Shown: in pieces, positions 25,050-36,138 of the stretch
How the letters are laid out: the number at the start of each line of letters is the position of its first letter
Numbering within the stretch: position 1 is the first letter of the stretch
Assembly: GCF_014197435.1 (NCBI RefSeq)
Contig: NZ_JACIFP010000001.1
Location: 1,736,001-1,800,000 of the forward strand
DNA from: Gordonia humi
GTDB lineage: Bacteria > Actinomycetota > Actinomycetes > Mycobacteriales > Mycobacteriaceae
Direction: 5' to 3'
Length of the DNA stretch: 64,000 nt
Made by a program: the position numbers and the translations under genes
Notes under the pieces: generated by a model
The model's input: the letters and a program-made list of their open reading frames with translations, nothing else
Told to the model about the DNA's origin: nothing
Database searches by the model: none

Positions 25050-26327
25050 ATGGAGACGACGGCGACGGCGGTGGGCCTCGGCGAGTTCATCGACGCCTCG
25101 CCGTCGCCGTTCCACGTGTGTGCGACGGTGGCGGCGCGGCTCGACACGGCGGGCTACCTGCGGGTGTTCGAGGACCGGCCGTGGCCCGGCGACGTACGAC
25201 GCGGCTACGTGATCCGCGGTGGATCGATCATCGCGTGGAACGCGTCGGTCCTGGACACGCTGCTCGCGACCGGGACCACGCCGTTCCGGATCGTCGGCGG
25301 TCACACCGACAGTCCGAACCTTCGTCTCAAACAGCATCCGGACCGTCGTGCGGCGGGACTGTCGACCGTCGCGCTGGAGCCGTACGGCGGCGCCTGGCTC
25401 AACTCGTGGCTCGACCGCGACCTGGGGCTCTCCGGTCGCATCGCCTACGCCGACGGTTCGTCGGTGGCCCACGCGCTGGTGACGATCGACGACCCGATCC
25501 TGCGGGTTCCGCAACTGGCGATCCACCTGTCCGAAGACCGCAAGGGCGTCCACCTCGATCCGCAGCGGCACGTCGACGCGCTGTGGGGCGTCGACGAACA
25601 GGGTTCGATCATCGACGTCGTCGCCCAGCACGTCGACGTCGACCCGGCGGACGTCCTCGGCTGGGAACTGATGGCCCACGATGTGACGCCGTCGCGGATC
25701 GTCGGCGGCAGCGGCGACTTCCTCAGCGCTCCGCGCCTGGACAACCAGGGCACCTGCTACTCCGGATTGTGCGCGCTGATGGATGCCACGCCGAGCGAAG
25801 GCATCGCCGTCCTGGCCCTGTTCGATCACGAGGAGGTCGGATCCGGCTCCGAGCGCGGCGCGTCCAGTGACTTCCTGGTGACCGTGCTCGAGCGTCTCGT
25901 CACCGCGAACGGTGGCGGCCGAGACGAGTTCCTCCAGGTGATGGCGGCCAGTGTGTGCGCCTCCGGCGACATGGCGCACGCCACCCACCCGAACTACCCG
26001 GACCGCCACGAGCACGGGCATCAGATCGCCGTGAACGGCGGCCCCGTGCTCAAAGTGAATCAGAACCTCCGGTACGCCTCCGATGCGACCGGCGAAGCCG
26101 AGTTCGCGATGGCCTGCCGCGACGCGGACGTCCCGCTGCAACGGTACGTGCACCGCGCCGATCTGCCGTGCGGATCGACGATCGGCCCGCTCACCGCGAC
26201 CCGCACCGGACTGCTCACCGTGGACGTCGGCGCCCCGCAGCTCGCGATGCACAGCTGCCGCGAGATGATGGGCGCGCGCGACGTCCCCATGTACTCGAAG
26301 GCCCTGCGCGCGTTCCTGGAGCGGTAG
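25050..26327 (+). CDS. M18-family metalloaminopeptidase
   Basis: This 425-residue cytosolic dizinc aminopeptidase of the aspartyl aminopeptidase family (M18) releases N-terminal residues from peptides. Metal and catalytic residues are visible as His/Asp in [12 protein letters not shown], Asp in [12 protein letters not shown], Glu-Glu in [15 protein letters not shown] and the late His in [12 protein letters not shown]. It starts 11 bp after purQ, probably in the same transcript. Confidence 0.94.
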   Translation: METTATAVGLGEFIDASPSPFHVCATVAARLDTAGYLRVFEDRPWPGDVRRGYVIRGGSIIAWNASVLDTLLATGTTPFRIVGGHTDSPNLRLKQHPDRRAAGLSTVALEPYGGAWLNSWLDRDLGLSGRIAYADGSSVAHALVTIDDPILRVPQLAIHLSEDRKGVHLDPQRHVDALWGVDEQGSIIDVVAQHVDVDPADVLGWELMAHDVTPSRIVGGSGDFLSAPRLDNQGTCYSGLCALMDATPSEGIAVLALFDHEEVGSGSERGASSDFLVTVLERLVTANGGGRDEFLQVMAASVCASGDMAHATHPNYPDRHEHGHQIAVNGGPVLKVNQNLRYASDATGEAEFAMACRDADVPLQRYVHRADLPCGSTIGPLTATRTGLLTVDVGAPQLAMHSCREMMGARDVPMYSKALRAFLER

Positions 26328-26360
26328 GCGCGTCCGCGCCGCGACGGTCCGTCCTCGTCG

Positions 26361-26744
26361 TCACCGCGCGTCGTAGTCCTGGCGCGATTTCTCCACCTCG
26401 GGGAGTCGGCCTTCGACGAGGTCGATCAGACCGGCCAGGCGATCGGCGACCTCGGCTCCCAGGTCGGTCAGCGAGTATTCGACCTTCGGTGGAATCGCTT
26501 GCAGTACTTCGCGGTCGATGAAACCGTCGCGTTCGAGCGATTGGAGCGTCGATGACAGCATCCGCTCGCTGACGCCATCGACGCGGCGTCGCAGCGCGCT
26601 GAAGCGGAGTTCGCCGTCGCGCAGGGCGACCAGGGCGAGGAGTCCCCATCTGCTCGTCGCGTCCTGCAGGACGCCGCGCGATGCGCAGTCGCGGGAGAAG
26701 ACATCGGGTTCGAGCGTCGGGTCGATGTCGGCGTCGTCGGTCAT
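26361..26744 (-). CDS. HxlR-family transcriptional regulator
   Basis: This 127-residue winged-helix regulator of the HxlR/DUF24 group has the diagnostic Cys-containing N-terminus (SRDCASRGVL), then SRWGLLALVALRDGELRFSAL and GVSERMLSSTLQSLERDGF. The single conserved Cys suggests sensing of quinones, aldehydes or oxidants, as in YodB/HypR-type members. It diverges from an NAD(P)H-binding oxidoreductase, its likely target. Confidence 0.92.
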   Translation of the reverse strand: MTDDADIDPTLEPDVFSRDCASRGVLQDATSRWGLLALVALRDGELRFSALRRRVDGVSERMLSSTLQSLERDGFIDREVLQAIPPKVEYSLTDLGAEVADRLAGLIDLVEGRLPEVEKSRQDYDAR

Positions 26745-26783
26745 GGTGTCCAGATTATCCCTACCGTTTAACGTGTGCTGACT

Positions 26784-26811
26784 CTTACTATTGCACTATA
26801 CAAAAAGTAAG
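26784..26811. promoter_or_regulatory. Candidate HxlR operator
   Basis: The inverted repeat CTTACT-N16-AGTAAG lies in the AT-rich divergent region between the regulator and the oxidoreductase. Spacing and position fit a dimeric winged-helix regulator acting on both genes. Confidence 0.5.
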
Positions 26812-26854
26812 TGCATGATCGTGGGGTAGCTGAACGACGACCGAAGGAGAACTC

Positions 26855-27715
26855 ATGACCACCTACGCAGTCACCGGAGCGACCGGCGGACTCGGCGGAG
26901 CCGCCGTCGCCGCACTCATCGCACGCGGGATCACGCCCGGCGACATCGTCGCCGTCGTGCGCGACGAGGCGAAGGCGGCGCACCTCGCAGAGGCGGGCGT
27001 CGCCGTCCGCGTGGCGGCCTATGAGGACCGCGACGCGCTGGAGGCGGCACTCGCGGGTGTCGACCGACTTCTCCTCGTGTCGAGCCCCACGGTCGGCAGC
27101 CGAACCGGTCAGCACCGCACCGTGATCGACGCCGCCAAGGCCGCCGGTGTCGGACTGCTCGGGTACACGAGTCTGCTGGGGGCCGACGCGTCTCCGTTGC
27201 TCCTCGCGGGCGAACACCGTGAGACCGAGGCGTACCTCGCGGACAGCGGTGTCGACCACGTGGTGCTGCGCAACGGCTGGTACTCGGAGAACTACGCGGC
27301 GTCACTGCCCGCGGCCGTCGAGACCGGCGTCTTCTACGGCTCCGCCGGGACCGCGACCGTCGCGCCCGCGGCGCGTGCCGACTACGCCGATGCCGCCGCT
27401 GCCGCACTCATCGACCCGGAGCCGGGACGCGTCTACGAACTCGCGGGCGACGAGCACCTGACGTACGCCGAGATCGCCGCGGCGTTCGGCGAGATCGCAG
27501 GTAAGACCATCGGATACCAGGACCTGCCCGTCGCCGACTATCGGGCGGCGCTGGTCGAAGCGGGCGTGCCCGCGCCGGCCGCCGAGGTCTTCGCCGACTC
27601 GGACGGGGGAGCCGCACTCGGCGCCCTCGACTCCACCTCGACGGATCTGCGAGATCTGCGGGGAGCACCGAGCACGCGGTTCGCCGACGCCGTGCGCGCG
27701 GCGGTCGAGCAGTAG
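26855..27715 (+). CDS. NAD(P)H-binding NmrA/QOR2-like oxidoreductase
   Basis: This 286-residue atypical short-chain dehydrogenase has the N-terminal Rossmann motif TGATGGLGGAA. A VAYEDRDAL turn and SSPTVGSR precede the substrate region, with VVLRNGWYSENY typical of NmrA/quinone oxidoreductase 2 proteins. The classical YxxxK catalytic pair is absent, as usual for this group. It has a good GAAGGAGAA ribosome site. Divergence from an HxlR regulator suggests induction by quinones or electrophiles. Confidence 0.9.
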   Translation: MTTYAVTGATGGLGGAAVAALIARGITPGDIVAVVRDEAKAAHLAEAGVAVRVAAYEDRDALEAALAGVDRLLLVSSPTVGSRTGQHRTVIDAAKAAGVGLLGYTSLLGADASPLLLAGEHRETEAYLADSGVDHVVLRNGWYSENYAASLPAAVETGVFYGSAGTATVAPAARADYADAAAAALIDPEPGRVYELAGDEHLTYAEIAAAFGEIAGKTIGYQDLPVADYRAALVEAGVPAPAAEVFADSDGGAALGALDSTSTDLRDLRGAPSTRFADAVRAAVEQ

Positions 27716-27788
27716 AGCGGGGCCCGCGGGCAGGACTCGACGATCCCCGTTGATCGGGCGGCCGGTGGGGACTCGACCGCCGGCGGGG

Positions 27789-29081
27789 TCAGTTCGGCTT
27801 CAAGACGCTCAGCTGCGAACCCTGGAGCAGGACGATGCGACCGTCGACGGCCGAGGCCGTGCCGTTGATCGGCAGGGTCCAGGCCTGCTCGCCGGTGTCG
27901 GTGCGGTAGGCGGTCAGTGCCGCGGTGTCGCCGAACACGGCGACCTCGTCGGAGGCGCCGACGCAGTGCAGGTAGTCCAGGTTCGTGTCCGGCTGCCCGA
28001 GCCGCGGTGACGCCATGTCGCCGAGACGTGAGCCGTCGGCGAGTGTGAAGAAGACGCGCGAACGGTCTTTGCGCGCGAAGGTGACGACCGGGCCGCAACC
28101 GAAGGCGTGGACCTTCGACAGTTCCGGATCGGCGACCTGCCAGAGCGCGTGTCCGGTCGCCGGGTCGATCACCTGGTAGTGGCCGCTGGCTTCGAGGGTC
28201 TGATCGCTCGCGGTCACCACGGGCAGCGTCGACGGCCCGGCCGACAGCACGAGCCCGTCGGCCGTCGCCGCCGGGCGCGGCGCCACGGCGCGGTCGACCA
28301 CCGGGTGGAAGGCGACACCGAGGTCGGACGGTCGTCGGTGCTCCACCGCGACCCCCGTCGGGTACGTCGTCACCTCGCACGACTCGCAGGCGAGCCGGTC
28401 GTCGCCGGTGTCCGGGTCCAGTACGAAGCGGCCGCCGTCGACGGTCGAGACGACGAGCAGGCCGTCGGACAGTCGCGGCGTCGCGGCCGCGGCGAACGTC
28501 CGACTCCACTTCACCGCGCCGTACACCGTCTGTCGGGTCACCCGGTAGCCGCTGTCGCTGACGTGCACGAAGTCGTCGCCGAGGCCGATGAGTCGCGCTG
28601 TGTCCGAGCCGTCGGCGGTCTTCTCCGCTCGACCGTCCCGACCGATGACGTAGAAGCCGTTGTCGTCGCCGCCCGCGCGCGGGCGGATCGCGCAGCCGAC
28701 CGCATCGTCGTCGTCGAACGCGCACGCGCCGAAACCGGTGTTCACCGGTTCATCCCACGCGAGCTCGCCGGTGGCGGCGTCGACGAGCACATACGACGTG
28801 CGGATGCCCGTCGTATAGGAGACGAGCCAGTCGTCGCCGCGGGTGTCGGCGACGGTGATGTCGCCGTCGCCGGTCAGGCCCGGCAGCGAGCTGTCGTCGA
28901 GAGTCCAGGCGGTCTCCGGCGTCGACGTGTAGTCGAGGAGTTCCCCGTGACCCGAGCCGACCGACGGCGCGGGCGATCCGGACAGGATCACACCCGCGGT
29001 GACGACGAGCGCCGCGGCACCGAGCGCCGCGACGGTCGGCATGCCGAAGAGGCGGCGTCGAGAACTGCTGCGGGTCGGCAT
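27789..29081 (-). CDS. Membrane-anchored PQQ-like beta-propeller protein
   Basis: This 430-residue protein has one N-terminal membrane helix (about residues 15-35) followed by repeated beta-propeller blades of the PQQ-binding-like type. Examples are VLVDAATGELAWDEPV, QVIDPATGHALWQVAD and YRTDTGEQAWTLPI. The propeller would sit outside the membrane. No PQQ or metal ligand set is evident, so it is more likely a scaffold or binding protein than a dehydrogenase. It is last in a three-gene operon of exported proteins, starting 13 bp after the DUF305 gene. Confidence 0.85.
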   Translation of the reverse strand: MPTRSSSRRRLFGMPTVAALGAAALVVTAGVILSGSPAPSVGSGHGELLDYTSTPETAWTLDDSSLPGLTGDGDITVADTRGDDWLVSYTTGIRTSYVLVDAATGELAWDEPVNTGFGACAFDDDDAVGCAIRPRAGGDDNGFYVIGRDGRAEKTADGSDTARLIGLGDDFVHVSDSGYRVTRQTVYGAVKWSRTFAAAATPRLSDGLLVVSTVDGGRFVLDPDTGDDRLACESCEVTTYPTGVAVEHRRPSDLGVAFHPVVDRAVAPRPAATADGLVLSAGPSTLPVVTASDQTLEASGHYQVIDPATGHALWQVADPELSKVHAFGCGPVVTFARKDRSRVFFTLADGSRLGDMASPRLGQPDTNLDYLHCVGASDEVAVFGDTAALTAYRTDTGEQAWTLPINGTASAVDGRIVLLQGSQLSVLKPN

Positions 29082-29094
29082 GCGGACCAGTCAA

Positions 29095-29727
29095 TCACGG
29101 TGTGGCGTCGCGGACGCGAAGCAGCAGAGTCATCTGTCCGATCTCGTCGCCCTGTTCGGTGATCATCGCCAGTGCGAGGCGCTTGGTGGCGGGCGACGCG
29201 GTGTCGGCGTTCTGTGCCGCGGTCGCCATCTCGATGCCGCCGCGGTGGTGACGGATCATCAGCTGCAGGAACAGGATCTCCGCCGCCGTACCGCGGGCGT
29301 CGTCGAGCCGCGCGAGCTCATCGGTACTCGCCAGTCCGGGCATCGGAGGCTCGTCGTCGTTCGGCGGCGCCTCGTGGTCGTGTCCGCCGGGATGCATCCA
29401 CGCCATCGGATGGTCGGAGGTCAGCGGCAGCCCGAACCAGTCCAGCCACCCGCGCATGGTCGCGGCCTCCGCGGTCTGCGTCGCGGTGATCCGATCGGCG
29501 AAGCCGCGGACGTCCGGGGCGACGCCGCCGTCGAGCGTGTTGCCCATCAGGATCGCCTGATCGTGGTGCACGGCCATGTCCTGTGCGAAACCGATGTCGA
29601 CCGGCGTCGGCTCGTGCGAGCGGGCCTCGGCGCGATTGTTCTCCCAGGCGATGCCGGTGAAGAGCCCGGCCGCGGCCATCACGAGTGCCAACACGACGGC
29701 GCCGACGACGACGGGCACACGTCTCAT
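29095..29727 (-). CDS. DUF305 family exported protein
   Basis: This 210-residue protein has an uncleaved or cleaved N-terminal hydrophobic segment (residues 5-27) and a DUF305 ferritin-like four-helix domain. The two signature His-rich motifs are FAQDMAVHHDQAILMG and LQLMIRHHRGGIEMA. An extra His-rich loop (HPGGHDHEAP) lies between them. The His/Met pattern suggests metal binding, perhaps copper, but this is inference. The ATG at 29725-29727 overlaps the stop of the LVIVD gene (ATGA). Confidence 0.9.
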   Translation of the reverse strand: MRRVPVVVGAVVLALVMAAAGLFTGIAWENNRAEARSHEPTPVDIGFAQDMAVHHDQAILMGNTLDGGVAPDVRGFADRITATQTAEAATMRGWLDWFGLPLTSDHPMAWMHPGGHDHEAPPNDDEPPMPGLASTDELARLDDARGTAAEILFLQLMIRHHRGGIEMATAAQNADTASPATKRLALAMITEQGDEIGQMTLLLRVRDATP

Positions 29728-31301
29728 CCGGAGACCGACTCCTGGTCGGCGGGCGGGGAGTACACGTCCGGGCTCAGCGACAACGCGTAGAAGCCGCCGT
29801 CCGAGCAGGTCGTCCACAGTTGGCGGCCGTGGAACTCCGGTGGTGAGAAGCACCAGTCGGTCGACATGTCGCCGCCGACGACCATTCCCGACCGCGGTCC
29901 GATCGCCTGGTCGAGGCGCACCTTGCCGTTCACGATCGACATGCCCAGACTCAAGAACTCGATGGCGGGCACCCCGATGATCGAGCCGAGCACGTGCGGG
30001 GAGTTCGGCAGTTCGGCGATCGTCGAGTTCTTCTGTGCGGGCGGGTTGAAATAGGCGATCTCCCGGATCTTCGACAGGTCGCGGATGTCGAAGACGCGGA
30101 TGCCCGAGGACTCCCAGGAGCAGGCCAGCGTCGTCGGATCGTTCGGACGATCGGCAGCGCAGTAGTGCGGATTGCTGCTGAACACGCTGTTGCCCATCGA
30201 ATCCCGCAGATTGGTGTCGAGGTTCTCCGGGAGATTGATCTCGAGCTTGATCTGCGCGGCGTACTTCGGCGAGTTCACCTTCGACACGTCGAACACCTTG
30301 ACCCCGCCGGAGCCGCCCTCATCGGCGGTGATGATGTGGGGGCGGCCCTTGATCGTCACCGGAATCGAGTGTTGATTGAGCTGACCGTCGGGCCACAGGT
30401 ACGCGGCGACGTGCCGGACCCGCGGGTAGGCGGCTCGACGTTGGATCGAGCTGATGTCGAGCACCGTCACGCCGGCCATGTTCGAGATGTACATGCGGTT
30501 CCCGTCGGGCGTGATCCCGAAGCCGTGTCCGAGGAAGCTGTGCAGCCCCTGCCAGATCACGCGCGGCTCAGCCGGGTTCGAGATGTCGATCGCCGACAGG
30601 TGGCCCGGGAACACTCCGGACGCCCAGTAGGTGCGACCGTCGGGGGAGAAGCCGCCCTCGTGCGAGGTGAACGGCAGCGGCGTCGCCGTTCCGGCACCGT
30701 GGTTGAGCAGGCGCGGATGCTCGCAGTCGGAGATGTCGTAGACCGAGAAGAAGCCGCCGCCCCACAGCAGGGGCACCGACGTCGCAGCCAGGAGCTTGCG
30801 CTTGCGATTGACCTTCAGCGTCTCCCAGGTGCCGCCCCGCATCGCCGGGGAGGTCAGCGAGCCGACGACCTTCGGCCTGCTCGGGTCGGCGACGTCGACC
30901 ACCTGCACGCCGGGCTGCCGCACCAGGTTGTTTCCCGGGAACAGGCTGCCGGTGTAGCTGCAGTGCTCGAAGGTCACCGATGTGATGCCGCCGCCCGAGC
31001 CGCGAACGTTGCCGAGCTCGGTGAGATTGCAGTCGTAGCCGCGCCGCGACCGACCCGACGCGCGATCGCGAACGGTCACCTCGCCCTGCAGCGCGGTCTC
31101 CGGATGCGACTGGGCGTCGCACTCGGCCCGCGGCACGGCGACGTCGGAGATGTCGCCGAAGAAGTGGTTCGCGGCATCGGCGCGCGGTGCGACGATCGAC
31201 CCCGCGACGAGAGCCACGACCACGGTGAGCACAACCGCACTCCATCGATTCGTCCGCACCGCTCGAGATCGATTCCGCCGTACCGTTCGATCGCTTCTCA
31301 T
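29724..31301 (-). CDS. LVIVD-repeat secreted protein
   Basis: This 525-residue exported beta-propeller-like protein has a twin-Arg-free signal peptide (hydrophobic core about residues 20-38, AxA site PRADAA). Repeats of the LVIVD type follow (VQVVDVADPSRPKVVG, SAIDISNPAEPRV, VTVLDISS, VKVFDVSKVNSPK, IRVFDIRDLSKI). Paired cysteines (EHCSYTG, ISDCEHP, HYCAADR, DWCFSPP, TTCSDGG) may form disulfides. Function is unknown; such proteins often bind ligands at the envelope. The start at 31301 is chosen because the signal peptide begins there. It is the first gene of the three-gene operon. Confidence 0.87.
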   Translation of the reverse strand: MRSDRTVRRNRSRAVRTNRWSAVVLTVVVALVAGSIVAPRADAANHFFGDISDVAVPRAECDAQSHPETALQGEVTVRDRASGRSRRGYDCNLTELGNVRGSGGGITSVTFEHCSYTGSLFPGNNLVRQPGVQVVDVADPSRPKVVGSLTSPAMRGGTWETLKVNRKRKLLAATSVPLLWGGGFFSVYDISDCEHPRLLNHGAGTATPLPFTSHEGGFSPDGRTYWASGVFPGHLSAIDISNPAEPRVIWQGLHSFLGHGFGITPDGNRMYISNMAGVTVLDISSIQRRAAYPRVRHVAAYLWPDGQLNQHSIPVTIKGRPHIITADEGGSGGVKVFDVSKVNSPKYAAQIKLEINLPENLDTNLRDSMGNSVFSSNPHYCAADRPNDPTTLACSWESSGIRVFDIRDLSKIREIAYFNPPAQKNSTIAELPNSPHVLGSIIGVPAIEFLSLGMSIVNGKVRLDQAIGPRSGMVVGGDMSTDWCFSPPEFHGRQLWTTCSDGGFYALSLSPDVYSPPADQESVSG

Positions 31302-31627
31302 ACCCGATGCCCCCGCCGTCGACCGTAATGTGATGTGCCGCACGGTAACATGCACATGTCGTCGAATCGGTGCGGTTCGGCTGAATCGATCGGCTCGGAC
31401 TCGGCGCATTGAGCCCCGTTCGCTCACGGCGTAGTCGGCCGGGAACATCACCCCTGCGTGCGGCGTTGTCAACCACAGACCCGGATTGTGGTCCCCGGCA
31501 TCCGCCGGAGACCGGAGTAATGCAGGTTCGACGTCCGCCGACTATTAGAGTGTGACGTAGGGCTGGTCGTTACCTTCTGTCGCGGAGGCGCGACAACGAC
31601 CGGGGCGCAAGCAATCGAGGGAGAACA
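31302..31627. promoter_or_regulatory. Divergent promoter region of clpC with a perfect inverted repeat
   Basis: These 326 bp separate the LVIVD operon from clpC. They contain TGTCGCG-gagg-CGCGACA (31578-31595), a perfect 7-bp inverted repeat. It could be a ClgR-type operator (the CGC...GCG core is right but the spacing is one base short) or a leader hairpin. A strong ribosome site (GAGGGAG) precedes clpC. I see no gene in the region. Confidence 0.5.
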
Positions 31628-34171
<2,544 letters not shown>

Positions 34172-34196
34172 GTCGTACGACCGACTCCGATCATCT

Positions 34197-34231
34197 GAAC
34201 GGCCGACGGGACTCCCGTCGGCCGTTCTTTT
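34197..34231 (+). terminator. Rho-independent terminator after clpC
   Basis: A perfect 14-bp stem (GAACGGCCGACGGG with its complement, loop ACT) is followed by TTTT at 34228-34231. It begins 25 bp after the clpC stop. Confidence 0.92.
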
Positions 34232-34312
34232 CGTGCCCAGACAGGTGTGGTATTTGAGACGATGCCGCGGTCTGCGGAGATTCTGGCCTACTGTGCATGA
34301 CAACCTGTGCCT

Positions 34313-34840
34313 ATGACTCAGAGCCAACCGGTGTCCACCGGCCGACCCGCCACGCCGCCCCTGCCCGTCGTCGCCGGTGTCGGCGTCGTCGTCGCGGGTA
34401 TCCTCCTGATCGTCTTCAGCTTCATGGGCTGGGCGACCAATGACGAGTCGACGATCAGCGTGTCCGGCCTCGGCAGCGTGTCTGCGGACGGGATCGACGA
34501 GCACATGGAATCGATGCTCGAGACGAGTACGCATGCCACCGGCGTGTGGACGATCGTGTTCGGCGTGCTGCTGGTGCTCGCGGGTCTGGCACTCGTCTTC
34601 CGCCTGTTCCCCCAGATGTCCGGCGTCTTCGCCGGTCTGATCGGCATCGCTGCCTTCATCACGACCGTCGTGTTCTTCGCCGATCCCGCAGGAGTCCTCC
34701 CCGACGAGGTCACGTCGGCCGATCATGTGAACCGGGGCACCGGCCTCTGGCTCGTCTTCATCGGCGGCATCATCGGACTGGTGGCCGGTGTCCTCGCGTT
34801 CGTGGCGACCAATCTGGGTGACAAGCTCGGCAAGCGCTGA
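34313..34840 (+). CDS. Four-helix membrane protein of unknown function
   Basis: This 175-residue integral membrane protein has a short Pro/Thr-rich N-terminus and about four hydrophobic helices (residues 18-40, 80-100, 105-125, 145-168). A polar loop of about 40 residues lies between helices 1 and 2. It shares layout and local sequence (GVLLIVFSF, GVLLVLAG, FFADPAGVL) with the protein at 35021-36019, so the two are paralogues. No catalytic motif is visible. An ATG at 34313 or a GTG two codons upstream can start it. Confidence 0.75.
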   Translation: MTQSQPVSTGRPATPPLPVVAGVGVVVAGILLIVFSFMGWATNDESTISVSGLGSVSADGIDEHMESMLETSTHATGVWTIVFGVLLVLAGLALVFRLFPQMSGVFAGLIGIAAFITTVVFFADPAGVLPDEVTSADHVNRGTGLWLVFIGGIIGLVAGVLAFVATNLGDKLGKR

Positions 34841-34855
34841 GCTCCGTCCGCCGTC

Positions 34856-34901
34856 GAGCCGGTCGATCCGACGTCACCTGGTGACACGGATCCGCCGGCT
34901 C
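34856..34901. terminator. Hairpin between the two membrane-protein genes
   Basis: GAGCCGGTCGATCCG and CGGATCCGCCGGCTC form an imperfect outer stem around an inner GTCACC/GGTGAC stem. There is no T-run after it. It begins about 15 bp after the stop of the upstream gene and probably ends that transcript. Confidence 0.5.
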
Positions 34902-35020
34902 GATCTCATTCGGACGGCAGACCCGCTGTGGCGCACTGAACCTGAGAGTTGTTTAGGATTCACGTGACGATGTGACGCCGACATGGCGGCACGTGCAGAC
35001 CGACGGGGAGATGCCTTCAC

Positions 35021-36019
35021 ATGACATACGGACCACCGCCCAATCAGCCGCCGTTCCCGCAGAATCCGGGGCAGCCGCTTCCGCCGACGAGTGGAATCCA
35101 GGGGAAGCCGTCCGTCCGACAGGCGCTGCTGGCGCCGACCGGTCCGAAGAATCAGAAGAGTCTGATCGTCGGAGTCGTCGCGGCCGTCCTCGGCGTCCTG
35201 CTCATCGTGTTCAGCTTCTTGACGTGGCTGAACGTCGACGTCAACACCTCGGATTCGATCGCGGGCGTGGGAGACATGTCGGTCGACATCCACATGACGG
35301 TGACCGGCATGGGCAGCGATTCCGTGGACTTCGACCTCGATCTCCCCGCGGGCATGCCGAGTGATTTCAACGATCAGTTCCAGAAGGGCTTCGACCAGGG
35401 GCGTTCCGAGGGAGGCGATCCCGGCATGCCCGGGATCTGGATGATCGTCTTCGGCGTCCTGGCCGTCGCGGGCGGTGTGCTGATCGCCGTCCGGCGCTTT
35501 CCGGGAATCGGGGCGGTCCTCGCCGCCGTGGCGGGCTTCGCCGCCACCATCGCGGCGATCGTCTTCGTCGCCGACCCGCTCGGTGCTTTCGGCGACGGCG
35601 ATGTGGCCGACGTCGATTCGGGCACCTCGGCGGATGTGAGCGCCGGTTACGGCCTGTGGTTGACGCTCGTCGTCTCGTTGGTCTGCCTGCTCGCCGGTGC
35701 CGCGGCCGTCGCCCTCACTCTCTTCCCGGAGAAGTTCGGGAAGCCCTCCGGCCCGGCCGCGCCGGGGTTCGGTGCGCCCGGGCCGATGCCGCAGCAGTTC
35801 GGCGGGCAGCCCCAGTACGGACAGCAGGCTTCGGAATGGCCGCAGGGCGGGTACCCGCCGGCGACGCCGCAGCAGCCGCAGTACGGACAGCCCCAGCAGC
35901 CCCCGCAGTACGGCCAGCAGCCCCCGCAGTACGGCCAGCCCCAGCAGTATGGCCAGCAGCAGCCGCAGTACGGACAGCAGCCGCCGCAGAATCCGTACGG
36001 CCCGCCGCCGCAGGGTTGA
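35021..36019 (+). CDS. Four-helix membrane protein with Gln/Pro/Tyr repeat tail
   Basis: This 332-residue protein has a Pro-rich cytoplasmic N-terminus and four predicted membrane helices (about residues 48-70, 140-160, 165-187, 208-230). A 100-residue C-terminal tail is built of QPQYGQ/QPPQYGQ-type units. The membrane part resembles the upstream gene product, but the long loop between helices 1 and 2 and the tail are its own. Such Tyr/Gln/Pro tails in actinobacteria are usually intrinsically disordered and cytoplasmic, and may mediate protein contacts at the cell pole or septum. That role is inference. Confidence 0.8.
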   Translation: MTYGPPPNQPPFPQNPGQPLPPTSGIQGKPSVRQALLAPTGPKNQKSLIVGVVAAVLGVLLIVFSFLTWLNVDVNTSDSIAGVGDMSVDIHMTVTGMGSDSVDFDLDLPAGMPSDFNDQFQKGFDQGRSEGGDPGMPGIWMIVFGVLAVAGGVLIAVRRFPGIGAVLAAVAGFAATIAAIVFVADPLGAFGDGDVADVDSGTSADVSAGYGLWLTLVVSLVCLLAGAAAVALTLFPEKFGKPSGPAAPGFGAPGPMPQQFGGQPQYGQQASEWPQGGYPPATPQQPQYGQPQQPPQYGQQPPQYGQPQQYGQQQPQYGQQPPQNPYGPPPQG

Positions 36020-36138
36020 GCCGACCTCCGTACGCGTGACGCGTATCGAGGGGATGCCTGGACTCGAGGTCTAAGATCACACGCGAGTCGTACTGCGCAT
36101 TCGTGGTCTTCACAGAATTCTGTGTGAAACTACAAGTC

